Positions 23,835 through 36,005 of a stretch of 64,000 nucleotides of DNA are shown piece after piece. A model generated the notes under the pieces. That model was not told the origin of the DNA and searched no databases. It saw only the letters and a list, made by a program, of their open reading frames with translations. The first letter of the stretch is position 1, and each line of letters opens with the position of its first letter. Source of the stretch: Cerioporus squamosus (lineage: Eukaryota > Basidiomycota > Agaricomycetes > Polyporales > Polyporaceae); NCBI GenBank assembly GCA_022592435.1, contig JABYQS010000007.1:248001-312000 (forward strand), in the 5' to 3' direction. The translations under genes were made by a program, and so were the position numbers.

Positions 23835-26800
23835 ATGAGCGGATCCCCACAAACACCAGCTTTTGACGGAACACTCTCTACCATATCAGTACGTGCTGCC
23901 CCGGAGCGAGAGAGACGAAGCTGACCCGATGTCCTTGTGGCAGGTCGAGTCGATGGTCGAGATCAAGCACACCAACTCCGAGCCTAATTCACCAGATATC
24001 CTCGCGGCGTCTGGACTCTCCGGGGACGGTTCGGACGATGGCAAGTATAGACTTATATACAGCAAGTCCAAGGTCTATGTCAACCCCACTGCGTACGCCC
24101 GCGACAACATCCCGGGCTTCGTGGCCTTGGTGAAGAAGGTACGTGTACTTGCTGCGCCATTTGTGAGCTTGTGGTCACCCCGTACATGTTTCAGGAAGCG
24201 GCGCAGCCTGTCTATCTGCTTGCGTGGATTCCGGAGTCGCTGTTAAACGAGAAGGGCAAGAGCGAATGGGACAAATTCACCAAGATTGAGGAGCATGCCG
24301 TTAGCGACGATGAGGAGGAAGGTACGCTGTGGTAACTGTGCTACAGCCGATGTACGGCTCACCGGAAGGTTTGCAGATGCTGTTCTCATTGAGCTGCCGA
24401 TACAACGTCCGGAGTCCTACGCATTCTCTGTTCCTCTCACCTCAATATACTCCCTGATAGTAAACCCGCCATCTTTATCTTCATGGTGTACGTGTGCATC
24501 TTTTATCCGGGTTATATGCGTCACTAAGCAGTCATAATATGCGTAGATGGTTCTATTGCTATCAACCTCATCAGCGGGTCTACGCTACCGACACTACACT
24601 TCCACGACGACGAGTCCGGTCATTCACCATGCCAGCCAAATCTCCCGTTGAGCCTCGACCTATGTCGTACCCGCCTCCCCCGTCTGAGAACGCCCCGAAG
24701 AGCAGTACTTGGGGTGGCGAAGACCTCCTTGCAAAGTTACGATCTTACTGTCATCTCCTCCGCTCGTGCTTACAGTCCAACCTCTATCTGGTCGACCCTT
24801 CTCGCGAAGATATCGAGACACATTCCACGCCCCTCTTCTCGGATGATGCTGTTGACGACATCTTGGCTCAGTCTTCTTATGCCAACTCGCACTCCCCTAT
24901 TCCTGCTCACAGACGACCAAAGCCATTGTCTACCTCGGGAAACTCGTACTCTGAACGATCTTCCATACTGCATCGCTCTCTGTCCCCCATCTCGTCCCCT
25001 ACCGCATCGTCCTCGTCCTCGCAGGCACGCATGGCACTCTTCCAGTCGTTTTCGCATATCACGCGACATGCCACCCATGCCGCACAGCAGATCTTGTCAC
25101 ACCCTTTGGCAAAGCCGATCGTGCCGCATCTTCCTGACCCCGTAAAGAGTCTCATCAATGCCAACGGCGACCTGGAATGGGGAAGCTGGGTTGAAAAGGG
25201 CGGCGTCGGGGAGTTTGAGAGTGCACGTGTCTACTTGGCACGATGGGCACGCATCGTCGCCGAGGAGGGTGAGAGGGCTCGCTTGCGAGAAGCACAAGCT
25301 ATCCCAGCATCATCGACCGATGTTGCGGAGGAGGACTCGTCTCTCGGTATATTCGAGCTACTGCAGTCAACATCCAATCTTCCACGACCCAAGTCGTCTA
25401 GGAGCCCGAAGAACCCTGTGAACGAGAAGATGTGGCGGAGCTGGTTCGATGCTGACGGTAGCACGAAGGTCCGGAAGGAGGAGATGAAGCGGGAAATCTT
25501 CCGGCGAGGAGTCGACCCTGCCATTAGGCAAGAGGTGTGGCCGTTCTTACTGGGCGTGCATGATTGGGATAGCGATGCCACTCGGCGAGCGAGCAATTGG
25601 GAAGCCAAACGGTGCATTTTTAAATGTATGGTTTGACTCGGATCGGTACTCATCCATAACCATCTTCCAGACAGCAGTATCGCGACCTGAAGGACGAGTG
25701 GTGGGGGGTCCCGGAGGTCTTCGAGCGGCAAGATGTCATCGAGGTGCGCGTTGACCATGTATGGCATGTTTCATGCACATCATTTGACATACTGCCATAG
25801 GAGCGGCATCGTATTGATGTCGATTGCCGGAGGACAGACCGCTCACAGCCGCTGTTCGCACAGACGACACCGGTGAACGAGGAGTCGGAGAACGAAAAAG
25901 GCATGCACATGCGGTATTCGACCATCTCCCCGCAAATCGGAGACATCGGCGCACAAGCACCGACTAACGACCACATCGAACGTCTCGCTAGTATACTCCT
26001 GACGTACAACTTCTATGAAAAGGAGCTTGGTGAGCACTGCAAATCTTCTTCCACGCTTCGCCGCTGAATCCGGATTGTCAGGCTATGTTCAAGGCATGTC
26101 TGATCTGTGCGCGCCCGTATATGTCGTCATGGACGGCGACGAAGAGATGACGTTCTGGTGTTTCGTGAAGATCATGGAACGGATGGTTTGTCTCGGTACA
26201 TTCTACACTGGGAGCGGCTTTGACGTCGAATGATCCCACAGAAGCAGAACTTCCTCAGAGATCAAAGCGGCATGAAAAAGCAGCTCTCGACATTGCAGCA
26301 GTTAATCTCTGTCATGGACCCAGAGCTCTACCGACATCTCGGTATGATGCTGTTTCATGCGACGTCATAATTAGATGACTAAATGTTCATGCAGAGAAAA
26401 CGGACGGTCTCAACCTATTCTTCTGTTTCCGGTAGGTCATGACACTCATGATTTGCGCATGTCGCTGATCACTATTCACAGATGGATCCTCATTGCCTTC
26501 AAGCGGGAGTTCCCATTTGAGGACGTCCTCCGTCTCTGGGAAGTCCTGTGGACAGACTACTATAGCACACAGTTCGTGCTGTTCGTCGCTTTGGCCGTGC
26601 TTGAGTCGCATCGGGACGTGATCCTCAGATATCTCGTCGAGGTACGCCACATCCCCTGATTGCAATGCTGTCCTTTCCTAATTGATGTTCCTCTCGTTAC
26701 TTCCTCCGTGCCACTAGTTCGATGAGATCCTGAAGGTATGCTACCGTCCGTCTCCCGAGCTTGCCGTCCGTGTGCTAAATTAGACTTAAACAGTACTGCA

Positions 26801-27051
26801 ACGAGCTGAGCATGACTATCGAGCTCGATAGCACTCTCGCGCAGGCAGAAGTCCTCTTCCTCTCCTTCTCCCAGCTCATCGCCGACATCGACCGGCGAGA
26901 AGCGGAAGAAGCGTCGTCCCAAGCGACGACTCTCCGCCAGCGTCGGACTGGCAGCACCGGCGGGTCCTCTTCCGATGCACAGGCGCAGACGAAGTCGAAG
27001 CGACCTATCATCAGCGAAGAGCTGAGAGAGCTGTTGCATGCAGGGCAGTGA
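23835..27051 (+). CDS. GYP7: GYP7-type Rab GTPase-activating protein (TBC domain), with an apparent frame break
   Basis: Exons 23835-23888, 23944-24138, 24195-24321, 24377-24487, 24547-25611, 25671-25743, 25801-26029, 26082-26185, 26242-26341, 26395-26431, 26482-26641, 26718-26735 and 26794-27051; about 843 residues if one missing base near 24613-24620 is allowed for. The N-terminal region has KSKVYVNPTAYARDNIPG and INLISGSTLPTLHFHDDES, then switches frame to SYPPPPSENAPKSSTWGGED. The TBC domain begins RRGVDPAIRQEVWPFLLG (about 482-499). The catalytic Arg finger is Arg553 in IDVDCRRTDR and the Gln finger is Gln622 in GYVQGMSD. GYP7 acts on Ypt7/Rab7-type GTPases in vacuolar traffic. Confidence 0.85.
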
Positions 27052-27360
27052 CACGTGTGTATCATCTCGGTTGGACACGTTGACTTGTTATACTAGGTGT
27101 ATCATATACGGATGTACAGTACTAGATCTCGCTGTGAACTCGCTCTCCGTCTCAATGCACACGCGTCGCCCTCCCGCCCAAGCTTGCTTTCCTCAAGTCG
27201 TGACAGAAGCCCTTGCTCAATTAGGTAGGTGCTGTCGGTCGACAGCCATGACGTCGCAGGTCAAGCATCGCGCTCTTCACAGCAGCTTTCACGCCAGCTC
27301 CATCTGCTGTACATAAACAGACGAAACCCGACATGGACACCCTGTCTTCTCTCCACCATC
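27052..27360. other. Intergenic region upstream of the alpha/beta hydrolase
   Basis: 309 bp; 3' region of the GYP7-like gene and promoter of the next gene. No distinct site is recognised. Confidence 0.45.
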
Positions 27361-28591
27361 ATGTCGCCCATTCCATACATCGGGAATCGTACCACTCTCG
27401 CACCCTCCGTCAAAGACCTTCTCTCCACGGGTCCTACGTCCAAGCTGCACCTCGGAGGCGTGGAAGCTTACAGTGAAGAACGACGGCACCATACCGAAGT
27501 GCTCGGCTGGCACAACCTCTCTGACGACGCGCGGGCGAAGGCCCCGATTGACGGGGTCGAGTTCACTGCGGTCAGAACGATGCACGGTACCATTGCTATC
27601 CGTGTCTTCTACCCTGAGAGCGGTAAGGAGAAGAAGGCAAAGGGCGAAGCAGGTGCCTTGGTCTACATGCAATGAGGTATGCTCATGATTGATTTGCATG
27701 AACGTACGCTCATGGTGCTTGAGTACAGGCGGATACACCGTTGGTGGGTACACAATGCTCGCCGCAATCCACGAGTATCATGACTATATACACACAATAG
27801 GATGCATAGACGACTTCGAACATGGCCTCCGAGTCCTGGCTGAGGCCTCGGGCTGTCAGGTGTATGCTGTTGAGTATCACCTTGCCCCGGAATACCGCTA
27901 CCCAACCCAGCTGGACGAGTATTCTGCCGTCGTCGACTGGGTGCAAGGCCCCGAAGGCAAGAGGCGCGGTGTGAGCCCCGACAAGGTCGCAGGCGGCGGA
28001 GACAGTGCCGGAGGGAACATGACCGCTGCCCTCGCCCTCAGACGACGCGACGACGGGCTCAAGAATATCGGTAGGTCGCTTCACCCATAGATGACCTCTT
28101 TACTCACACGTTGCATTGTGTGCCAACAGCCGCACAACTACTGGTGTATCCCGAGGCACGCCTCCCGTTCGACACGAAGGCCTGCTCGGAGAACAACACC
28201 GGTCTTTACCTCGAGGCGAACGGTGTATTCTCCTCCGCAGACCATTACCTCCCCCGGGGCGTCCCGCCTGCGACGCCATATGTGTATGTTCTTGATATCC
28301 TTCTCTCTGTCAAGTGTTCACCGCTCCCATTATAGATCTCCCGGCATGCAGCCCGTTAGCAGCTTGATCGGACTACCTCCTGCTCTGGTTTTCACCGCGG
28401 GCTTCGACCCTCTGCGAGATGTCGGGGTGGAGTATGCGAGTAAGCTGGAGGATGCGGGTACCGAAGTGCATTGGATGCACCACCCCGACCTCACCCACGG
28501 CTTCCTCCAATTCGGTCCGTGGAGCGACGAGTGTCTCGATGCGACGAGGGGTATGGGTAGAGCACTTGGGAAGGCGCTGTACTCCGAGTGA
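27361..28591 (+). pseudogene. HSL-type alpha/beta hydrolase interrupted by TGA in the oxyanion box
   Basis: Exons 27361-27676, 27729-27743, 27801-28070, 28130-28283 and 28336-28591 (337 codons including the terminal stop). The hydrolase core is intact: EYHLAPEYRYP, the nucleophile elbow GGGDSAGGN, the acid in GFDPLRDVG and the His in DLTHGF, all as in the hormone-sensitive-lipase group of esterases. The expected HGGG(Y) oxyanion motif lies at the first splice junction, where the codons read CAA TGA G, so His becomes Gln and the following Gly a stop (27673-27675). No alternative donor avoids it. Either the gene is inactivated, the stop is read through, or the sequence has errors. A product stopping there has 104 residues without catalytic residues. 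Confidence 0.75.
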
Positions 28592-28740
28592 TCACAGTAG
28601 GTGCAACCGACCGCGGAAATCCGGAACTCCAGTTGTTCGAGTTTGATCATTGTGAACCACGACGTGTTCTTGAGCTGAGCGACCGAAATGCTGAGGTTTG
28701 TCGTATACTTATCGTGCTTTTGGCCGAAGTCAATGGAAGC

Positions 28741-28745
28741 AAAAA
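28741..28745 (-). terminator. RNA polymerase III terminator of tRNA-Ser
   Basis: Five T on the minus strand (AAAAA on the plus strand) one base after the discriminator of the tRNA gene. Confidence 0.6.
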
Positions 28746-28746
28746 G

Positions 28747-28840
28747 CGTCACCTGAGCGATTCGAACACTCGCGGGCAAAGCCCAACCGCTGGCAGCTAT
28801 TAATAGCAGGCGATCCCGTTAACCACTCCGGCAAAGTGAC
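28747..28840 (-). tRNA. trnS(GCU): tRNA-Ser(GCU) with a 12-nt intron
   Basis: Acceptor stem GTCACTT pairs with AGGTGAC, discriminator G. D arm CCG-CGG around GAGTGGTTAA; anticodon stem ATCGC with GCGGT; loop CU-GCU-A/A with the anticodon at 28805-28807. A 12-nt intron (28792-28803) sits at the canonical place after position 37. The long variable arm GGGC-TTT-GCCC marks a type II tRNA. The T arm is GAGTG/CGCTC with TTCGAAT. The mature length is 82 nt. It reads AGC/AGU codons. A T5 run follows. It lies just beyond the 3' end of the phosphoserine aminotransferase gene. Confidence 0.92.
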
Positions 28841-28949
28841 TTGTGCGACAGGGGTGTGTGCATGCACATGACGAGTTGATCAAGCGGGGTCAATCGCGAA
28901 ACTACAAGTACAAGGTTCCTTTGACCTCCCTTTGCTCTAGCATTGCGGA

Positions 28950-30270
28950 TTACGACTCCTCCAAGAATCGTCTCATGTACGCGATCAACTTGTCTACCTC
29001 CTCTTCGGTTATCGCGTTGTAAAGCGAGACGCGGATGCCTACAATGATCGTGAGCGACACCAAGCGGTGAGGACAACCCGGACGGCGAACCTCCAACGGA
29101 TCTATGGAGGGCCCATGAGTTTCGGTAACAACTTCTAAGATTCGCGAACACTGACCTGTGGCCCTTGAGCGATTTCATGCCTTCCTTCTCTGCGCCCTCC
29201 AAGAACTTCTTCTCTGCACCCTCGCCCAGAACTTCGAAGACGGCGTTCATCCAGCTCTCCGAGCCCTGCTGCACCTTCCGGCGGAACACGCCCTTCTGCT
29301 CTCCTTCGTGGACGATGGCGTAGAGCTTCTGCGCCTTGCGCTTGTTCGTCTCCTCGTAGTACGGCAGCCCGCCCTGCTCCTTCATCCGCCGGACGACGAG
29401 GCCGGCCATGTAGATCGGGAGGACCGCGGGGGTGTTGTGCAGGCTGCCCGAGTCCGCGAGCGTCTTGTAGGAGAGGCAGAGCGGGACGGGCGTCGCCCCG
29501 AGCTGCGCGGCCGCGTCGACGTCGACGATGCAGTCCTGGCGGACGATGAGGATCGTGAGCCCCGCGGGGCCGATGTTCTTCTGCGCGCCGGCGTAGATGA
29601 CCGCATGGTCCGCGAGGCGGGGGATCGGGCGGCACATGAAGCTCGACGAGTAGTCCGCGACGAGGGGCACGAGCGTGTCGCGCGGGAGGAGGTGGAACGG
29701 GAACGCGGCGGGGCTCTGCGGGTCGTGCGAGAACTCGACGCCGTCGACGGTCTCGTTCTCGCAGTAGTAGATCAGCGCGGGTGCGTCCGAGAACGCGAAC
29801 TCGGCGTGCGGGGGGATGTTGTCGAACGACTTGCCGTCCTTGGAGTACACCCGCGCGTCGACGACCGTGCGCACCGTCGCGTGTCCCGCTGCGAGCCTGC
29901 GGGCCTCCTCCGCCGCCTTTTTGCTCCACGAGCCGGTCACGACATAGTCGAGGATAGTCTCCTCTGGAGTCGCTGTCGGGTGCAGGAGCCGGTGCCGAGC
30001 GAGGAGGTTGAGCACGACGGCGGAGAACTGGCCGGTGCCGCCACCCTGGGTGAACAGGATACGGTGCGTCGGGGGCACCTCGAGCTGCGTGCGGATGTTT
30101 TGCTCGAACTCATCGAGGAACGCCTGGAACTCCTTCGAACGATGCGAAATCTCGGCGATCCCGATGCCTGTCCCGTTGAAGTTGATGAGGCCCTTTTGCG
30201 CCTCCTCGAGGACGGAGAGCGGCAGCGCCGACGGTCCTGGGCCGAAGTTGATGACTCGCTCAGTGCTCAT
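28950..30270 (-). CDS. SER1: Phosphoserine aminotransferase
   Basis: Exons 29156-30270, 29091-29101 and 28950-29038 give 404 residues. It is the PLP enzyme of serine synthesis that transaminates 3-phosphohydroxypyruvate with glutamate. Signatures: NFGPGPSALP at the N terminus, ILFTQGGGTGQFSAVVLNL, TGSWSKKAAEEA, the PLP lysine in YAGAQKNIGPAGLT and, after splicing, HRSVGGIRVSLYNAITEEEV. The middle exon is only 11 nt and supplies SVG plus part of the next Gly. Codons are very GC rich at the third position, leaving long antisense open frames. Length is normal. Confidence 0.95.
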
Positions 30271-31247
30271 GGTCGTTAGGTTTTGGCGTCGCAAGGATGC
30301 AAAGCAGATAGACGATCGAGGTAGGATGAGATGAGGATAGAGGTGCGAGTCGCCCAAGCTGGGGTATTTAGTCGAGGATGTGAGTCATGGCACTGTGCTG
30401 GGCTCACAGCTGTGGCGGCATCAGTTTGGGTGCGGATAATTACGTTGAATGCCATGCCCTTCGCGGACCCAATATTCAAGGAGGCATTCAGAGGCATAGT
30501 GAGGAGTTGTCATGCGGACCGAGGAAAAGGCGACGAGACAGCGGTTGTAAGTGAGCAACATTTTCTATACACGTATCGTACGGTTCGAATACATGAGTAC
30601 ATCGTGAGGTATCAGACATTAACGTGTAAAGCTCGTAACAGCAACGGTAACAACAGCGACACTACTGAACAGCGAGAATAACTAATAGACGGAACATGTA
30701 CGAAAGCGTGAGACGCGGGAGGAGCCGACATATGGGATGAATGGGAGGGAGTCCGGGAGGGGGAAATGGTCGACTCTTGTCGCGTTCGAATAGAAAGCAG
30801 GAAGGAACCAAACTAGATGAAACACTGCTCGAACAACAGATCAGAACAGCAGTAGATACACGCCGCAAAGGCGGCGGCGGGAAGGTTGATTAAAGCAGAA
30901 AGCAGCCATGTCCATCAGTAGACTAACAGAGGGACATCAGGGGACATCAACGTTCAGAGGAGTTGAGATCATGCAGCAGAGATGAGCAGATGGAGAGTGA
31001 GAGGCTATGATGCGAGATGAAGTGTGACAGAGACTCGAGGCGTCGTGGCCACACGCTTGTATGCGGGTCGTTCGGTGGCTCCTGGGGCCAATAAACAGAT
31101 GTGGGATGAAGTCGTCGGCGAATACGTTAGATGGATGCAACTGAGTGAGATGATCGTGGAAGGGGATGCGAGAGATGATGCATACTATAGGTCCTGGGGC
31201 CGCAGGGCGAAGGAAAAGTCGGAGGGAGATCTCGAGACGTGTCGAAG
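30271..31247. other. Intergenic region between SER1 and an unrecognised gene
   Basis: 977 bp holding the SER1 promoter and the 3' region of the next minus-strand gene. Open frames are short and shifted; no domain or RNA structure is recognised. Confidence 0.45.
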
Positions 31248-32045
31248 TCAGAATGGCCTCGACGACTGCTCGATATCTGATGGGAAGATCGGATGAAGGC
31301 CCTGGAAAATGACCTCCGACGGGACGAATCGATCTCGTGGGGGTGGTGTGTGGGGAAGGAGATCCGATTGTGAGAAGAGCGCCCTCCGAGCGAAGGGGAA
31401 CGGGACGAGACGCGAAGCAGCCTCATCACCGGATTGTGTCAAGGGGTCCTTGCGAAGGGAGGTCTTGCGGCGACGAACTGGCCCGGGACCGCTCGATCGT
31501 GTCTCTTCTTCGATAGCGGTGTTGAGAAGAGAGAGGTCGGCTATGTCCCATGGGTTGGAGGAATCAGGCTCGATGGAGAGTGCGGAGATCCAGGGGAGGT
31601 CATCGAGAGATGTGAGAGGTCCACAGGCGGTATTGATACAACAGTCTGCTCGGGCACAATGGCGGGGACGAACAGAACGGGATAAGTTATTACGGGGAGG
31701 CCCCTGCGCCTCTTGGTAGGGCTACACGGCGGCTTGGATAACTGCGCAAGTCAGGATCGGAGGATCGGAGCGCGCACGAGGCGCATATAGTGAGCTCACC
31801 TTACGAAGACCCGCGTCCTCCGGCAGACAATATGGCGAGAGAAGCCGCGGAGGGACAGAGAGGGATTGGGGCTGCGGGGGACACTGGGGGGACATGAGGA
31901 CGCGGCGGAGGTGGGTATATGCAGGGGTACTCACGTAGAAGGTGTCGTCGGCGACAGCAGTGGGCAAGGACTGGGTCCGTGCGGGAGGCCGAGCGTAGCG
32001 GAAGGCGGGTGCAAGGTGCGGCTGGGGGGCTGCGAGCTCGACCAT
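31248..32045 (-). CDS. Unrecognised proline/serine-rich protein, 218 residues
   Basis: Proposed exons 31935-32045, 31800-31871 and 31248-31721, all phase 0. I do not recognise the family. Exon 1 starts MVELAAPQPHLAPAFRY. The second intron (78 nt) has a CTGAC branch site and an in-frame TAG next to its acceptor, which supports splicing. The third exon includes TACGPLTSLDDLPWISALSI, DIADLSLLNTAIEEE, the basic patch RRRKTSLRK and a hydrophobic/proline tail ending IEQSSRPF. The regular alternation of short hydrophobic and acidic motifs suggests an intrinsically disordered nuclear or regulatory protein. Its upstream region is long and GC rich. Confidence 0.5.
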
Positions 32046-33647
32046 GGCGATTGTCGAGGATGAGTGTGTGCAAACAGAGGGAGCGCGGGTGGGCAGGGTG
32101 TTTGTGCAGCGAATAATGATACACTGAGAACAGGCTTTAAAAGGATGGCAGGGAGGGCAAAGGACGGGACATGGCGCGGTGAAGACCGAGAGGGAAGAAC
32201 AATGGGGAGCAGAGGAGAGCGAGAGCCGCGAGACGGACGCGAGCCTCACGTATTTAGCCCACTCGTCTCTCGAGCCCCATATCCGGCCGGCTCCGGCGCA
32301 CAGGGGCCCTCCTCCCATATCCGCCGCCCTCCCTGCGCGCCGCCCCGCCCTGGCCCTGGCCGCACACGCTCTTCCCTGCGTCCGTGCCCGGCGGTGGGCC
32401 GTGGCCACGCTCTCGCCACAGCCAGTTCGCAGTCCACGCAGTCACATCCACCCGCGCACCGTCTCGCCCGACTCCTCTGTCACGTCCCGCGTGTCACGCA
32501 ACGCGTCAGAGTCGCCGTCGCCGCGCCTTGACTCGGCCACAACCGCGTCGCGCTCAGATTCACCGCGATGACAACCAGATGAACACGGTCTCCAACGCAC
32601 GCCCGGAAACAAATACGAAACAAATACGCTCTCCCACAAAACAACCCTTGCGCTCATTGTCTTCCATCCAAGGCAACTCACACAAGGAACACGGCATACG
32701 TCGTCGCTTCCTCCATGCGGTGAAATTGGATCAGATGGAAGTGTTTTCTTCACTGTCACTGTTCTGGGAAGGAAACTCGTATCCTCTTCTCCCATAAGGT
32801 GTGACGCCGACGGGTTCGACGGATGTCACAGCTCCCGGACTTGCGAATGATAGCACCTCCGAGCGACTGGCAGCTGCAGTCGCATTTGGCCCAATTCATG
32901 CAGGGTGCAATGAGGGCACATCGCCATCGAGATTCGGGACCAAATCGACTCAAGTCCTCTGAATCTGATGTGATCCGCACTACTGCATACGAAACGCACA
33001 GTCAATCTGCGACTGAGTCCTTGCCGAGGTGCGTTCCGGTACGTCAGGGATTCAGCGGCACAATCAACACAACATCCAGATACTCGGATGCGCCTTTCTC
33101 GGCATGTCAGCCTTCAACCTTCAACACTGCAACCTGTGGAGGCCAAGCTCGCACCCGCACCGGACTGTGCCTGCAACGGCGTAGCGCGTAGACTGCCGAG
33201 TGAGAAACCACTCACCTCCTCTTGATGAGCGGCGAATTTCTCCATTCTCCTTCACGCGTAGCGTCAGCCGATGCATTGTCCTGCGTTCCCACCTCGCTCA
33301 GCTGGGAGGTGCTCATCCACATGCCACACTCGGGTATCTGCCCTGTCATATGCGGTTGGGCGGCCGCAGTGGGACCGCGCCGCCGTTCTATAGCTCAAAG
33401 GGGTTTCAGCGCGAACTCACATTGACTCGAAGCGTAACCACATACCATATGCATACTTGGCTGTTTGCAGTCCTTTCAGGCGGTGTAGCAGGCTTCCGCA
33501 GCGGCTTCCGCGCCGCTCGGCGTCTTCGGCGTCCGACGTCCCTGCCAGAGACGCGTTCTCTGCGTGACTGATCCCGAGGTTGACCCTGTATTCCAACCTC
33601 ACCAATCGGCTCTCCGAGCAATCCTACGCTGTCAGTTTGGTATTTGG
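32046..33647. other. Gene-poor GC-rich region between divergent genes
   Basis: 1.6 kb between the divergent 218-residue protein gene and HTD2. Open frames on both strands are Arg/Ser/Pro-rich shadows without motifs. It is read as long 5' leaders and promoters. No repeat or RNA gene was identified. Confidence 0.4.
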
Positions 33648-34941
33648 ATGCTGCCGCCGTCTGCTTCGCTGTCCATCGCTGCTGTGCGTGGTAAGTCGTA
33701 TCCACCGGGGGCTTCCACCCCTCTGGTGCGGGTGTCCTACTTCCCAATCATGGCGAATCCGAACCATACACTGACAATCGGCGGTCATTAGCAGGTCTGC
33801 GCCGGTCTCTCACCGCGCCCGCGCCATCGCAACGCCGTCGTGGCGTCGCGCAGTGCGACTATTCCCGCCGCTACTATTCGTCGCCGCCTCAGGGTTCCCC
33901 AACGCCGCATTTGTCCGCCGCAAACGTCGACGCTCTCGACCGCTGGATCAGCGCTGAGAAACGGCTTGCCTTCAGCGACACGCTGCGGCCAGAGCACCTC
34001 GCGGACCTCTACATAACGCTTCCCACGCGGGACGGTTCCAGACACCCGTACGAGTACTCGCCCCCGCGAGAGGGAGACCCCCTGGGCTACGGCCACCACT
34101 TGGTGTTCTTTCATCCTCGGAACCCAGAGAAGGCGCTGCGCACGGATGGAACAGATGTCGACTTTTGCCCTCCGGAGCCATTCACCCGCCGTATGTGGGC
34201 GGGAGGCCGTATGGTATGGAAGCGGCCGCTGTGCGTCGGGGACAGAGCGGCGGCCGTCTCCACCGTTGGTGCCGTGGACAAGAAGGGTTTCGACCGCGGC
34301 ACGGGCGTGCCCATGGTGTTCGTGAAGCAGAAGCTCGAATACAGGAAACTCGGCGGCGACGAGGTCTGCATAGAGGAGGAGCGCTCTCACGTATACCTCG
34401 CGGCGGCAGGCAATCGGCGGGGCGCGAAGGAAGGTGAGCATCGGAGACAATCCAATGGCAGAAGGACCGAGAAGAGGACGGGCGTGAGACTGACTCTCGT
34501 CCATGTAGTGAAGGACCTTCCTCGGCCGGAGTTCAGCTTTGAGTACCTCCCTACCCCCACGACGCTGTTCCGATTCTCTGCACTCACCTTTAACGGGCAT
34601 TACATCCACCTCGATAAGGAATACGCACAGAGGTCGGAGGGATACCCAGGTGCGTCCAGAAGTCCTCGGTGAAGCTAGAGCTTGAGATGCTGATGGTGGT
34701 TACAGAGAGGCTCGTCCACGGTCCTCTCACGGCGCTAATGATGCTGGACACCACCGCGCTCCACTTACCAGGATCGTCTTTCGGGAACTTTGAATACCGC
34801 GCTATAAACCCTCTCGTCGTTAATCGGCCAATCCGGATTTGCGGTGCGCAAGAAGACAAGGACACGATCCGAGTGTGGGCGGAGGAGACCGAGAGCAACG
34901 TCGTGGGCATGACAGGGACAATCACTGTGGCCAGTGTATGA
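33648..34941 (+). CDS. HTD2: Mitochondrial 3-hydroxyacyl-thioester dehydratase (HTD2)
   Basis: Exons 33648-33690, 33795-34433, 34509-34649 and 34706-34941 give 352 residues. It is the hot-dog-fold dehydratase of mitochondrial fatty-acid synthesis (type II), needed for lipoic acid. The N terminus MLPPSASLSIAAVRGLRRSL is basic and hydroxylated, a mitochondrial presequence. The body includes LYITLPTRDGSRHPYEY, RRMWAGGRMVWKRPL, EERSHVYL, LFRFSALTFNGHYIHLD (the catalytic hydratase motif) and ERLVHGPLTALMM, as in fungal HTD2. The first intron follows a 43-nt exon. Length is typical of the fungal enzyme. Confidence 0.9.
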
Positions 34942-35322
34942 GTCTTCATGTATAAGTAGACGTTGGAAACAATGACGGGTGCTCTAGACGTTACCAGCTT
35001 TGGCGTGCTTGGGTCTTGCAGCGGAAGGCGCAGAACGTGCTGGGCGAACAATGCGGAGTCAGGATAGGCAATGGTCTGCCAGTACTTGCCAGCCACAGAC
35101 GCGACGAGCGCCTGCGCGCATACGCGTGAGGTCAGTAAACAGACGCGACGAGCACGTGACCTTGTTGAATCCTTTAAAGGCATCTATGCGAGAGGGTGGG
35201 CCGTCCAACGCTCCTTCCTCCCTCCCACCACCACCCATCTCTACTTCGCCACTCATCCAAGGTCAGTATTAGCTTGAGCTAGTGGTGTCCAAGTGCTAAC
35301 AAGAACGTGCAGTCTATACCAA
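34942..35322. other. Histone H2B promoter region
   Basis: 381 bp between HTD2 and H2B on the same strand. It contains TTTAAAGG near 35174 as a possible TATA-like element. No H2A gene accompanies H2B on either side. Confidence 0.4.

Positions 35323-36005
<683 letters not shown>

Noticed and set aside
24618..24634. 17-nt GT...AG stretch that would rejoin the GYP7 frames
   Set aside because: Far too short for spliceosomal splicing; a missing base gives a better match to the family linker.
29158..30279. 373-codon open frame on the plus strand
   Set aside because: It is exactly antisense to the SER1 first exon, whose GC-rich third positions remove stops from the opposite strand. The peptide is Arg/Leu/Val rich without domains.
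33788..34609. 273-codon minus-strand frame
   Set aside because: Antisense shadow of HTD2, which has clear family motifs and agreeing splice phases on the plus strand.
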